Shown: one piece after another, positions 18,958 through 28,468 of the stretch
Layout of the letters: each line of letters starts with the position of its first letter
Numbering within the stretch: position 1 is the first letter of the stretch
Origin: Planktothrix sp. FACHB-1365
GTDB taxonomy: Bacteria; Cyanobacteriota; Cyanobacteriia; Cyanobacteriales; Microcoleaceae
Direction of reading: 5' to 3'
Assembly: GCF_014697575.1 (NCBI RefSeq)
Contig: NZ_JACJSC010000001.1
Location: 744,001 to 808,000 of the forward strand
DNA length: 64,000 bases
The notes under the pieces: model-generated
The model's database searches: none
Seen by the model: the letters and a program-made list of their open reading frames with translations, nothing else
Told to the model about the DNA's origin: nothing
Translations under genes and position numbers: made by a program

Positions 18958-19052
18958 TTCTACCCATATATCAATCTGTCTGGTATTATAGCGTTTAGTG
19001 TTAAATCGTATCCGTTACCACTCATGTTTTTATTTTGTCGTGATTCATCTCA

Positions 19053-19075
19053 CCGCCAAGCTGAAACTGTGGCGG
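19053..19075 (-). mobile_element. Probable left-end hairpin of the TnpB element
   Basis: The sequence ccgcca/tggcgg with loop agctgaaactg forms a 6-bp stem about 95 bp upstream of the tnpB start. Its cgccaagct core echoes the right-end hairpin (gccaagct at 17749-17756). This places the element at roughly 17.73-19.08 kb. The exact border and the target motif next to it are not visible. Confidence 0.5.
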
Positions 19076-19126
19076 GAGTCCTTTCACGACGTTTAAGATA
19101 GACATTATTCTGAAAACTCAAAACCA

Positions 19127-20107
19127 ATGGAAAGCCGTCAAACCTTAAATCTTCCTGTGATGGGATGTGGAACTTGGGCCTGGGGAAATCGCCTATTATG
19201 GGGTTATGATCCCAGTATGGATGAACAGTTACAACAAGTTTTTAACTTGTGTGTGAGTCAGGGTGTAACGTTATTTGATACGGGTGATTCCTATGGGACG
19301 GGTAAATTAAACGGACGGAGTGAATCGCTTTTAGGACAGTTTTCTCAACAGTATCAAGGCATTAATCAAGACCGAATTTGTATCGCTACAAAATTAGCAC
19401 CCTATCCTTGGCGATTAACGCGCAAATCGATGATTCAAGCCTGTGAAAATTCAGCTAAACGGTTAGGAAAAAATGTCGATTTAGTTCAGATGCACTGGTC
19501 TACGGCTAATTATGCTCCTTGGCAAGAATGGAATTTATTAGAAGGTTTAGGGGATTTATATGAACAGGGATTAGTTAAAGGAGTGGGATTATCTAATTAT
19601 GGGCCGAAACGGTTAAAAAAAGTGTATCAAAAATTAGCAGACCGAGGAATTCCGATTTCAACTTTACAGGTACAATATTCGTTATTATCAACTTATCCGG
19701 TCAGGGAATTAGGATTAAAAGAAGTTTGTGATGAGTTAGGTATTCAATTAATTGCTTATAGTCCGTTAGGGTTAGGATTATTAACGGGTAAATTCTCGGA
19801 AAATAGCCCGTTACCAAAAGGAATACGAGGAGGATTATTTAAAAAATTATTACCCGGAATTCAACCGATTTTAAATTGTTTGAAAGAAATTGCTGAATTT
19901 CGGTCTAAAACTGTTACCCAAGTTGCTTTAAATTGGTGTATTTGTAAAGGGACAATTCCGATTCCGGGGGCTAAAAATTTAGAGCAAGCACAAGATAATT
20001 TAGGGGCGTTAGGATGGTTTTTAGATTCAGGAGAAGTGGCAGCGTTAGATAATGCTGTGATGCGTTCTAATCAACAAATGGTGCAGAATATTTTCCAGAC
20101 TTCTTGA
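19127..20107 (+). CDS. Aldo/keto reductase
   Basis: The 326-residue cytoplasmic protein has the (alpha/beta)8 aldo/keto reductase pattern. The catalytic segment FDTGDSYGTGKLNGRSE holds Asp and Tyr near residues 50-55, IATKLAPYPWR supplies the active-site Lys, and QMHWS takes the place of the common His motif. The late VALNWCICKGTIPIPGAK segment binds NADP. The substrate is unknown. The gene stands alone between the TnpB element and a toxin-antitoxin pair. Its product is closer to the plant- and plastid-type AKRs than to the bacterial YdhF group by general look, but this is an impression only. Confidence 0.9.
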   Translation: MESRQTLNLPVMGCGTWAWGNRLLWGYDPSMDEQLQQVFNLCVSQGVTLFDTGDSYGTGKLNGRSESLLGQFSQQYQGINQDRICIATKLAPYPWRLTRKSMIQACENSAKRLGKNVDLVQMHWSTANYAPWQEWNLLEGLGDLYEQGLVKGVGLSNYGPKRLKKVYQKLADRGIPISTLQVQYSLLSTYPVRELGLKEVCDELGIQLIAYSPLGLGLLTGKFSENSPLPKGIRGGLFKKLLPGIQPILNCLKEIAEFRSKTVTQVALNWCICKGTIPIPGAKNLEQAQDNLGALGWFLDSGEVAALDNAVMRSNQQMVQNIFQTS

Positions 20108-20113
20108 TTTTTA

Positions 20114-20527
20114 TCATTTCTGAGCGATTAAACTCAAAAAATCTGTTGCATTTACAATTTCAATTCCTTGATAATTTTTTAAAGGAAGTAAATGTTTTTT
20201 GTCTCCAGTCACGATATAATTGGCGTGACCTATAACCGCGCATTCTAATACCATATTATCATCAGGATCAGTAATAATTACATTAAGAGTATTAGAAATT
20301 TTGACTACCTGTAAAAAACTCAATAAATCGAATAAAGTATCTGTAATTTGAGAATCTGTAAAATTGAGTTTTTGCTTTAACTTTTCCAGCAACTCATCTA
20401 ATAACTCTTGACAAGTGATCGCCTTGATTTGACCTGTTCTAGCTAATTCTAAGCATCGATAAGGACTACCTCGCCAACCTAGACCAGATAGCAATACATT
20501 CGTATCAAATACGACTATTGGATACAT
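20114..20527 (-). CDS. PIN-domain toxin of a toxin-antitoxin pair
   Basis: The 137-residue PIN nuclease starts with the metal-binding strand VVFDTNVLLSGL (Asp8), has an acidic Glu in CQELLDELLEKL, the PDDNMVLECA motif near residue 90 and TGDKKHLL near residue 107. This is the layout of the COG1569 family of putative toxins, which cleave RNA. It overlaps the upstream antitoxin gene by 13 bp, so the two are translationally coupled. Its stop lies 7 bp from the end of the convergent reductase gene. Confidence 0.85.
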   Translation of the reverse strand: MYPIVVFDTNVLLSGLGWRGSPYRCLELARTGQIKAITCQELLDELLEKLKQKLNFTDSQITDTLFDLLSFLQVVKISNTLNVIITDPDDNMVLECAVIGHANYIVTGDKKHLLPLKNYQGIEIVNATDFLSLIAQK

Positions 20528-20769
20528 GGTCTATCCTCATGAATTAAATCATTAATAAAATCCTCGCGTTCTTCGTCAGATAAAGTATCCCAATTGATTC
20601 CTCTTTCAGTACACAATCTTCGCAATTGACTTTCACCATAGTCTAAGCGTTCTTGACGTTGGGTTTCGGTTTCTTTTGCAAGTTCTAGCAACACCATCCG
20701 TTTTTGTTCTAGTGGCAATTGTTGGATCAGATCAATAATTTGTTCTGTTGTTAAAGTTAAGGTGGGCAT
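20515..20769 (-). CDS. Antitoxin partner of the PIN toxin
   Basis: This 84-residue acidic, helical protein overlaps the PIN toxin gene by 13 bp and so is the probable antitoxin. The N-terminus (MPTLTLTTEQIIDLIQQLP) looks like the short regulatory head of cyanobacterial antitoxins. The C-terminal half (LSDEEREDFINDLIHEDRPCIQ) would wrap the toxin. ATG 20769 is chosen because gagg lies 9 nt upstream; the in-frame ATG at 20784 would put that site inside the gene. Cognate binding is inferred from context. Confidence 0.75.
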   Translation of the reverse strand: MPTLTLTTEQIIDLIQQLPLEQKRMVLLELAKETETQRQERLDYGESQLRRLCTERGINWDTLSDEEREDFINDLIHEDRPCIQ

Positions 20770-20889
20770 TATAATCATCCTCACAGATTAGAGAAAGATA
20801 GCGAATGTCGTTAAAGTATAGCATTTTTATTATAACTTTAATTTTTTTTAATGTATAAAATACTCTTACATAATTTTTATAGACAAATA

Positions 20890-21429
20890 TCAAACCCAGT
20901 TTTCAATTGTTGGACGATGTAACCAATCTATGACTTTTTGAGGATTATCGACATATTTTTTTAAATCTGGATCAGGCCAGATATGAAGTTTATCTTTACA
21001 ACCCACTATTTCTGCTGCTGTTTCAATAGCTTCCCATTGTCTTAAAAAATCTTCTGACCAGGAACGTTTAGTCATGATAGAATTTGCCCACTCTAAGCCT
21101 GCTGCAATCATTCGTTTTCCATTAGTTCCTCGCGCATTAATGGGTTCCCAAAAAATCACTTCTGGTTCTAATCTTATGATTTTATCTAAATAGGTTTTAA
21201 AGTTATCTAAAGTTAAAGTAGGCGGAGTAGGTGCCATTGCAATATAAAGACGACATCCGGCTTTTTGACCTTTTAATAAAGCTTCATACCGTTTAGATGG
21301 AGGAGGAGCTTGGGGTTCAATTTGACGACTGAGTTCATCATCTAAATAGGGTAAACTCATACCAACTGTTAAATTAGGATAATTGAAAATATCTAAATCA
21401 TTTACCCATAGACGTTGCCTTTGAGTGAA
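20890..21429 (-). pseudogene. 5'-truncated radical SAM (SPL family) protein remnant
   Basis: The frame is open from 21429 and encodes a sequence typical of the C-terminal half of COG1533 radical SAM proteins (spore photoproduct lyase-like): NYPNLTVGMSLPYLDDELSR, then QIEPQAPPPSKRYEALL, then FWEPINARGTNGKRM. The N-terminal half with the CxxxCxxC iron-sulfur motif is missing: a stop lies at 21430-21432 and the next gene ends only 40 bp further on. The similarity starts before the first ATG (21360), so a short ATG-started protein of 156 residues is unlikely to be the original gene. It is best read as the remains of a deletion; expression as a truncated protein cannot be excluded. Confidence 0.7.
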
Positions 21430-21468
21430 TTAATGGATATAAAGATTAATATAGCAAAAAACCCAGGT

Positions 21469-21786
21469 TTAGAACTCCTCCACCATCCATTCTGACGATC
21501 TCCCGCCTAAATCTAGGGGAATACTAACGGCTTTTCCTAAACGGGGTTTTTCACGGGTATTGAGAATATAATGTTTCACCTGTTCAGTGGTTCCCCAGCT
21601 ATTCAAATAATCGGCGATCGCATTCAAATGGGCAATATATTCAGCTTCACTGAGGGGAAAAGACATTTGTTCTAAATATTTCCACATAATTTGCAGAAAG
21701 ATTTTACCCCGTGTCCGTCGTAATTGTAGATCGTAGGACACGCCCCATTTATCTAATAAAAGTTGACGTAGATCTTCACCTGTCAT
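21469..21786 (-). CDS. DUF3067 family protein
   Basis: The 105-residue soluble protein begins TGEDLRQLLLDKWGVSYDLQLRRTRGKIFLQIMWKYLEQ, a pattern I recognise as DUF3067, a small family of cyanobacteria and plastids. No catalytic motif is known. ATG 21786 is taken as start; a GTG one codon upstream is possible. It lies 21 bp after the site-2 protease gene in the same direction, so the two are likely cotranscribed. The function is unknown. Confidence 0.8.
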   Translation of the reverse strand: MTGEDLRQLLLDKWGVSYDLQLRRTRGKIFLQIMWKYLEQMSFPLSEAEYIAHLNAIADYLNSWGTTEQVKHYILNTREKPRLGKAVSIPLDLGGRSSEWMVEEF

Positions 21787-21806
21787 CACTACTTTCCCCC
21801 CTAAGA

Positions 21807-23300
21807 TTAACTGCCAATTCCTAACCCTCTAGCTAACCCTGGTGTCAGGGGAAATAGGGTTGCAATCATCAAAAATAAAACCAATAATCCCAAGGCGGCG
21901 CGAGTATCATCGGGCTCGGTTAATTCATTTAAACTGGGGCGTTCTAAATTCCGTTGTAAAATCAAAATTACTAAAGCCCAATAAAGTGCTAAAGGATTGG
22001 CTAAAGATGCGATCGCTAATACAATAAAGGTTGCTAAGGTTGAACGTCCGGCAATTTTTCGACCATAAATCGCCTGCATAATTCGTCCCCCATCCAATTG
22101 TCCCGCAGGCATTAAATTTAAGGCAGTAATCACTAATCCAAACCACCCAATTAACGCCAAAGGATGAATATCTACGGTGGCTTGATGCAATTGTGAGCCT
22201 AAAATTGCCCGTGATAAAGTTCCGACCAAAACTGATCCTTGAAAAAATTCCGTTGGAACTTTAAATAAACTCCCTGGATGAGATAGAAATAACCCACTAA
22301 TTAACATTAATAACGATAATCCCCCTCCGGCGGCTGGCCCTGCAAAAGCGACATCAAATAAAACCGTTCTATTGGGTAAAACCGATTCAAAACGGTTGAA
22401 GGCGCCAAAGGTTCCGATTTGAATCGTCGGAATAAAAAACGGCCAGCTAAATTTAATATTATGACGTTTGGCGAGGACTTGATGGGCAATTTCATGGAGC
22501 ATTAAAATGGTGATAATCCCGATGGCAATCGGTAAAAGTTCAGGATAGCGATTAATATTTTCAGAAAAATCGAATCCTAATAATAAACCAGCCGCTTCAA
22601 AAATAGTACCAACCGTAATTACCCCTAAAATAAGTGCTAAAATTTTTTGAGTGATTGAAGTTGTTGCGGGTTCATTGGTGCGGGGAAGAACAATCACAAC
22701 GGGTTTACCATCAGGATTATCCACTAAAAATAACCGTAAGTGATCGCCAATTCGTTGTTGTAATTTCGTAGATAATTGTTGATAAGCCGTTTCAGGATCA
22801 CTGCGAAGATTTCCTTTAAAAATTGCCCCATCTTGATAGGGAATGGTTTCTGTGGCAAAAAACGTATCAACGCCAAAAATCCCTTGAATAATTTTGAGAT
22901 CTTCGGGAGATAAAGGAACAGGTTGCAAAGGAGAAATCGGGTCAGAAACAGGGGGTGTGTGATGGGTCGTTTCCGATGAAGTTGAACTGTCCACAGCATC
23001 AAGTTTGGGTTCCGGGGGAGACACTGCATCTTGATTGGCGATTTCGCGGAGTTTTCGGCCAATCATTATATATAACCCTGTGGAGGCTACAAATAAGAAT
23101 AAGATACTAACCACATTCAGGTAGATTCCTAGGGCTGCCAAGGTGAAAAATAGCAACCAAGGGGACATTAACGCGACGGATTGCAACCAGGATAATAAAC
23201 CTAGTTTTCCGTAAGGTCTAGCGCGATAATACCCCCAACCTAGGATGCCAAGGACAACAAAAAGAACTAGAACAGTGGTGTTATCAGATGCAGTAAACAT
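21807..23300 (-). CDS. Site-2 protease (M50) of the EGY type
   Basis: The 497-residue membrane metalloprotease has two N-terminal membrane helices (about 8-25 and 42-80), a soluble domain of about 130 residues and a C-terminal catalytic membrane domain. Zinc ligands are in HEIAHQ (His269, Glu270, His273) and in NLMPAGQLDGGR near residue 395. The soluble domain carries FKGNLR (about 162-167), the GNLR motif typical of the plastid EGY proteases and their cyanobacterial relatives. Such enzymes cut membrane-bound substrates, for example anti-sigma factors, within the bilayer. The DUF3067 gene follows in the same direction. The substrate is unknown. Confidence 0.93.
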   Translation of the reverse strand: MFTASDNTTVLVLFVVLGILGWGYYRARPYGKLGLLSWLQSVALMSPWLLFFTLAALGIYLNVVSILFLFVASTGLYIMIGRKLREIANQDAVSPPEPKLDAVDSSTSSETTHHTPPVSDPISPLQPVPLSPEDLKIIQGIFGVDTFFATETIPYQDGAIFKGNLRSDPETAYQQLSTKLQQRIGDHLRLFLVDNPDGKPVVIVLPRTNEPATTSITQKILALILGVITVGTIFEAAGLLLGFDFSENINRYPELLPIAIGIITILMLHEIAHQVLAKRHNIKFSWPFFIPTIQIGTFGAFNRFESVLPNRTVLFDVAFAGPAAGGGLSLLMLISGLFLSHPGSLFKVPTEFFQGSVLVGTLSRAILGSQLHQATVDIHPLALIGWFGLVITALNLMPAGQLDGGRIMQAIYGRKIAGRSTLATFIVLAIASLANPLALYWALVILILQRNLERPSLNELTEPDDTRAALGLLVLFLMIATLFPLTPGLARGLGIGS

Positions 23301-23398
23301 TATTGACCTTAATTTTAAGCTTTGGGAGAGAATCTACATACATAAAAGCATATAGCAATCGGCTGTTTAGCGGTTGGGCTGTCGTCCTCTAACTGAAT

Positions 23399-24691
23399 TT
23401 AGATCGAATTTAAGGGGTTAGGACTCTTGGACTCGGCGTTGATATTCTCTAGGGGGATGAAGTCAGGATTGGCGGCTAAAATGGCTTTGGCTTCGGCCAT
23501 ATCTCGACGGGTGGCTTCCCGCAATTGTTCGCGCAGGGCGGGCATAGCAGCTAAAGCCCTTGTCCAGTCGGGAATTTGAGCGGCGGCTGGATTTTGAAAA
23601 AATTCTTCCCCAGCTTCAGCGATGACTTGTTGAAAGATATCAACTGTTGCTTCTTCTTGATGACGATCGTAATGTAAATTATTAAATCGAGCATCAACAA
23701 AATATTGACGGGTAAAATCTTGAGCTTCTCGTGTAAATTTAATTCGCAGGGTGTGAATTTGTTCACGGGTAACAACGACCCGTTCTGTTTCGATTAAGGT
23801 TCGCAAAATTGACCGCAGAACATCGGAACACATTTTGCGTAATCCTTCTTGGGAAGAGTTGCCAATTACTTGATGTTTATGATCAAAATTTCCGAGGTCA
23901 ATTTGAGCAATTCTTTGGGGGGCAAGATTGCGATAGACTTCTGCTAATAACCCGATTTCTAAACCCCAATTACTCGGAATTCGAGTATTGAGAGCAATAT
24001 CATTGGTGAGGGCAAATTCACCGGATAGAGGATAACGATAGGCACTTAAATAACGTAAGTAATTGTTATAACCATATAAATCCATTAAGGCGACCAATAA
24101 CGGCGTTACAAATAGACGCATAACGCGACCATGAAATCCTCTGGGGTCTCCTCCTAAACGGGCATAATAGGCTTTATTGAATGAAATTCCCAGTTCTTTT
24201 TCCAGGAGGGGAAATAATAGTTTCAGGGGATAGGATTTATCATAAGTAATAATATCCGCATCATGAAGGGCGATCGCTTCTGCTTGTAAAGATACCACCC
24301 CTAAACCAATCCACACCGCCCGACCTTTGCCTTTGAAACTCATCAGGTCTAAGCCTTTTTCCCGCAATTTTTCTAATAATTGATTAACTCTAGGGCTATT
24401 TTCCCAAATCACTAAAGTCGGTTGGGGTAAGACACTAAAAAAGTGAACCGCTTTTGTGTATTGTTCAAGGCTTTTAGCATATAAACAAACCACAACAGTA
24501 TTGACAAACTGGCAGGTTGTCAGACAATCTCGAATTCGAGTTAAAGCAGGACGTTCTAATTCTTCATATAAAGCCGGAATCAATACAGCCGTGGGGAAAG
24601 TTTCACACAGTTGAGTGAGTCGGGCTTCCAATAAATCAAGATCACAACCAAAGTCGTGAATCGTGGTAATTAATTCTTGCTTATAATCCAT
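23399..24691 (-). CDS. gpgS: Glucosyl-3-phosphoglycerate synthase-like glycosyltransferase (GT81)
   Basis: The 430-residue protein has the GT-A fold of GpgS-type enzymes: VLIPALYEELERPALTRI near the N-terminus, the KGKGRAVWIGLGV segment, the metal-binding HDADIITYDKSYPLKLLFPL and the GRVMRLFVTPLL helix, with PLSGEFALTNDIA following. The enzyme transfers glucose from an NDP-sugar to 3-phosphoglycerate, the first step to glucosylglycerate, a compatible solute. No phosphatase gene (gpgP) is adjacent. ATG 24691 is chosen because homologous-looking sequence begins there (MDYKQELITTIHDF); the frame is open 18 codons further upstream. A mannosyl-specific relative is possible. Confidence 0.85.
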   Translation of the reverse strand: MDYKQELITTIHDFGCDLDLLEARLTQLCETFPTAVLIPALYEELERPALTRIRDCLTTCQFVNTVVVCLYAKSLEQYTKAVHFFSVLPQPTLVIWENSPRVNQLLEKLREKGLDLMSFKGKGRAVWIGLGVVSLQAEAIALHDADIITYDKSYPLKLLFPLLEKELGISFNKAYYARLGGDPRGFHGRVMRLFVTPLLVALMDLYGYNNYLRYLSAYRYPLSGEFALTNDIALNTRIPSNWGLEIGLLAEVYRNLAPQRIAQIDLGNFDHKHQVIGNSSQEGLRKMCSDVLRSILRTLIETERVVVTREQIHTLRIKFTREAQDFTRQYFVDARFNNLHYDRHQEEATVDIFQQVIAEAGEEFFQNPAAAQIPDWTRALAAMPALREQLREATRRDMAEAKAILAANPDFIPLENINAESKSPNPLNSI

Positions 24692-24745
24692 TATAGTCAC
24701 CCAACTCCCAAGGCGGCAAGCCAATGATAAATTCCATCCTAACAC

Positions 24746-25183
24746 TGAACGGCAAAGACGGATACAAATTTTTACAACATAGTCTCAGGAAAGCCTCACC
24801 TAGGGTTAAGAGCTAGATTAATCAGCAGTGGGTTTTAAGGCTGTTCAGGGTTTAAATTTAGTCTTTAAAAAAAACTTGATTTGTGTCATACTAAAGTTAG
24901 TTTTAAAATTAATAATAGTCGGCTAAAATCCGCATCTATTATCAGGGATAAGAGGTTGAGATTCAGTCAACCCTTAAAACTCTGTTTGAGCGACCCAAGC
25001 AATGGGGAGGTTCGTTGAACACTAAGGAGATAGTATCTTAATAGTTAGAAAACAGCATTCTTGAATTTATTGTGATGATTTATGTCCAGGTTTTGACTTT
25101 TAATATTCAATCGGGTATGCTTTTGTATCAGACTATACCATAAACTCAGTAAACCGCCAGAGCGATTAACCTAATCTTATATT
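24746..25183. other. AT-rich gap between divergent gpgS and phytochrome genes
   Basis: I see no gene, RNA or strong repeat in this stretch of about 440 bp. It separates divergent genes and must hold both promoters. No -35/-10 pair or operator is clear enough to name. Confidence 0.5.
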
Positions 25184-28100
25184 ATGCAACAGGAAGAAGC
25201 AAGTATCCTCAATCAGGATTTTGTGGCACTAGAAGAAGAATTTATTAATACTCCGGGTAGAATACAACCTCATGGTATTTTGTTAACGTTACAAGAGCCT
25301 GATTTAAAAATTTTACAAGTCAGCAGAAATGCTTTAAGGCTGTTTGGGATTTCTGTGTCTGCTTTTCTAAATCGACCCTTGAGCCATTTTTTAAACAAAC
25401 TCCAATTTTTTCAAATCCAAGACTGTTTAATTAGCAACAATTTCCAATATTATAACCCGATTCATCTGATTTTCCATATTAAAAATAAAAAAGTTGTCTG
25501 TGATGGAATTCTCCATCGATATCAGGATAATGTGATTTTAGAATTAGAACTCAATCAGGATGAAAATGTTACCTTTATCAATTTTTATCATTTGGTTAGA
25601 TCCTCTGTTTGTAAGATTCAAAGTGCGACAAACTTTAAGGATTTAAGTTTATTTCTGGCTCAGGAAATTCGCAAAATTAGCGGATTTGATCGGGTTATGA
25701 TCTATCAATTTGATCAAGAAAATAATGGAGTTGTGATTGCTGAAGATAAACAGGAAGATTTAGAAAGTTTGTTAGGGCTTCATTATCCTCACCTAGATAT
25801 TCCTGAATTTGCGAGAGATCTTTATCAGCGAAATTGGCTGCGATTATTAGTTGATATTAATCATCAACCCGTTGATATTGTACCTCCGATTCATCCCCTA
25901 ACTCAAAAACCCTTAGATTTAAGTTTTTCGGTGCTGCGTTCTGTTTCTCCTTGTCATTTAGAATATCTTAGAAATATGGGAGTTCAAGCAACCCTTTGTA
26001 TTTCTTTAGTTAAAAAAGAAAGTCTTTGGGGTTTAATTGCTTGTCATCATTATTCTCCTCGTTATGTCTCTTATACCATCCGCAAAGCTTGTGAATTTCT
26101 CGGACAAGTTATGGCGGTAGAATTACCCTATAAAGAAATTAGTGAAGATTACCTCTATTACCGTGAAAAACTCAAATTAGTCCGTAAAAATTTACTCAAT
26201 GCCCCTGCCCTAGAAACCTCTTTTATCCAAAGTTTAGCACAAGACCAAACCAATTTATTGAATCTAGTTAAAGCTCAAGGAGCTATGATTCGGTTTGGGG
26301 AAGATGTGATGTTAGTTGGTCAAACCCCTCCCTTAGCAGAAGTTCAAAAACTCATTGATTGGTTATCTCAATATTGCCATCAAGAAATATTTTATACGGA
26401 TTGTTTGCCAAAATTGTATCCCCAAGCCGAATCTTATAAAGATTTAGTCAGTGGAATTATGGCTATTTCTTTATCTCCCAATCAAAGTGAATATCATTTA
26501 ATTTGGTTTAGACCCGAAGTGATTCAAACGGTGAACTGGGCTGGAAATCCTCAAGACTCTATTGAAATTGAACAACAAGGATTGCGTCGATTAACTCCTC
26601 GCCAATCTTTTGAACTCTGGAAAGAAACCGTTAAATTAAAATCCTTACCTTGGAAACCTGTTGAAATTGAAACAGCCCAAGAATTAAGAAATTCTTTAAT
26701 GTTAGCCGCCTTAGAATCCAGTGAACATCAGTTAAGACAAAGCAAAGAATTAGCCCAAGTCACGTTACAATCCATTGGTGATGCTGTGATTACCACCAAT
26801 AGCCAAGGACAGATTGAATCCCTCAATCCTGTGGCTGAAGAATTAACAGGTTGGTCAGTTTTAGAAGCAAAAGGTTTACCCTTAAAGGATGTGTTCAAAA
26901 TTCTGGATGTAAAAACTCATCTCTTTAGTGAAAATCCCGTTGAAAAAGTTTTAAAAGAAGGGTGTATTTTTGATTTTTCCGATAATGTTATTTTAAGGGC
27001 AAAGGATGGGAAAGAACGGGCAATTGATAATTCTGCGGCCCCTATCCGCAGCCGAGATGGTGCGATTATTGGTGCTGTTTTAGTGTTTCGAGATGTCACT
27101 CAAGAACGAGAACTTGCGAATCGATTATCTTGGCAAGCTTGTCATGATTCCTTAACCGGATTAATAAATCGCAGTGAATTTGAAAAACAGGTGACAAAAA
27201 CGTTAAAATTAGTCCGCGAATCTCCCCATCATCATGCCATTTGTTATTTAGATTTAGACCAATTTAAAATTGTCAATGATACCTGTGGACATCTAGCCGG
27301 GGATGAACTTTTACGACAATTAAGTTGTTTGTTACAAAATCAAGTCACAGAACGAGATACTTTAGCCCGTTTAGGAGGAGATGAATTTGGTTTATTGTTA
27401 AATTACTATTCCTTAGATGAAGCCCAAAAAAAAGCAGTAGATTTGTGTAATGTAGTTCGAGATTTTCGCTTTGCTTGGGACGAAAAAGTTTTTTCCATTG
27501 GAGTCAGTATTGGATTAGTACAAATCACTGATAAAACTCATGATTTAGCAACGGTTTTGAGTGCAGCAGATGCGGCTTGTTATGCGGCAAAAAATCAAGG
27601 TCGTAACCGGGTTCACCTTTATCACGCCGATGACCAAGAGTTGATTCAACAACGTCGTGAAATTCGCTGGGCGGCGCGAATTCCTCAAGCCCTAGAAGAA
27701 AATCGCTTCTGTTTATATTATCAACCTATTATGGACATTAATCCCGCGACAAAACCCCATAAACATGGTGAAGTTTTACTGCGGTTACGAGACACATCCG
27801 GTCAATTAATTTCACCGATGGCATTTATTCCAGCAGCAGAACGATATGATTTAATGAAAAGTATTGACCGTTGGGTCATTCGCACTATTTTTCAACATTT
27901 AGAACAGCATTATCTCTCTATCAATCTCTCCGAAAATCTAGCAGAGATTCAAGAATTTTATGCGATTAACTTATCCGGGGCGAGTTTGAATGATGATGAA
28001 TTTATTCAGTTTCTCCATGAACAGTTTGCACAATATAAAGTTCCTCCCCAAGTTATTTGCTTTGAAATTACAGAAACCCTTGCTATTGCTAACCTTAAAA

Positions 28101-28468
28101 AAGCAGTACAACTGATACAATCTTTTAAAAGATTAGGGTGTTCTTTTGCCCTGGATGACTTTGGGAGTGGAATGTCTTCTTTTTCTTATCTAAAAACCCT
28201 TCCTATTGATTATTTAAAAATTGATGGGGGTTTTGTTAAAGACATTTTAACTGACCCCGTTGCCCGTGAAATTGTTGAAGCTATTCATCGGATTGGTCAT
28301 GTGATGAAGATTAAAACCATTGCCGAATTTGTAGAAAACGATGCTATTTTAACAGAACTCAAAAAAATTGGCATTGACTATGTTCAAGGGTTTGGAATTG
28401 GCAAACCTCAACCCTTTATTCTTCCGGTTATTAAAAGCGGAGGCGAGACAAACCCGAATAAACATTAA
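25184..28468 (+). CDS. Phytochrome photoreceptor with PAS-GGDEF-EAL output
   Basis: This 1094-residue sensor begins with a phytochrome photosensory module: a PAS domain (INTPGRIQPHGILL, about 19-32), a GAF domain with DIPEFARDLY and the bilin-attachment pair Cys257-His in SVSPCHLEYLRNMG, and a PHY domain (about 330-510, with LTPRQSFELWKE). A second PAS (about 525-640) leads to GGDEF (RLGGDEFGLL, about 729-738) and an EAL domain whose signature reads EVL near residue 863 but keeps DDFGSGMSSFSYL and KIDGGF. The Cys position matches Cph1-type phytochromes that bind phycocyanobilin, so red/far-red light probably controls cyclic di-GMP. The 3' end overlaps convergent fdhD by 38 bp. Confidence 0.95.
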   Translation: MQQEEASILNQDFVALEEEFINTPGRIQPHGILLTLQEPDLKILQVSRNALRLFGISVSAFLNRPLSHFLNKLQFFQIQDCLISNNFQYYNPIHLIFHIKNKKVVCDGILHRYQDNVILELELNQDENVTFINFYHLVRSSVCKIQSATNFKDLSLFLAQEIRKISGFDRVMIYQFDQENNGVVIAEDKQEDLESLLGLHYPHLDIPEFARDLYQRNWLRLLVDINHQPVDIVPPIHPLTQKPLDLSFSVLRSVSPCHLEYLRNMGVQATLCISLVKKESLWGLIACHHYSPRYVSYTIRKACEFLGQVMAVELPYKEISEDYLYYREKLKLVRKNLLNAPALETSFIQSLAQDQTNLLNLVKAQGAMIRFGEDVMLVGQTPPLAEVQKLIDWLSQYCHQEIFYTDCLPKLYPQAESYKDLVSGIMAISLSPNQSEYHLIWFRPEVIQTVNWAGNPQDSIEIEQQGLRRLTPRQSFELWKETVKLKSLPWKPVEIETAQELRNSLMLAALESSEHQLRQSKELAQVTLQSIGDAVITTNSQGQIESLNPVAEELTGWSVLEAKGLPLKDVFKILDVKTHLFSENPVEKVLKEGCIFDFSDNVILRAKDGKERAIDNSAAPIRSRDGAIIGAVLVFRDVTQERELANRLSWQACHDSLTGLINRSEFEKQVTKTLKLVRESPHHHAICYLDLDQFKIVNDTCGHLAGDELLRQLSCLLQNQVTERDTLARLGGDEFGLLLNYYSLDEAQKKAVDLCNVVRDFRFAWDEKVFSIGVSIGLVQITDKTHDLATVLSAADAACYAAKNQGRNRVHLYHADDQELIQQRREIRWAARIPQALEENRFCLYYQPIMDINPATKPHKHGEVLLRLRDTSGQLISPMAFIPAAERYDLMKSIDRWVIRTIFQHLEQHYLSINLSENLAEIQEFYAINLSGASLNDDEFIQFLHEQFAQYKVPPQVICFEITETLAIANLKKAVQLIQSFKRLGCSFALDDFGSGMSSFSYLKTLPIDYLKIDGGFVKDILTDPVAREIVEAIHRIGHVMKIKTIAEFVENDAILTELKKIGIDYVQGFGIGKPQPFILPVIKSGGETNPNKH

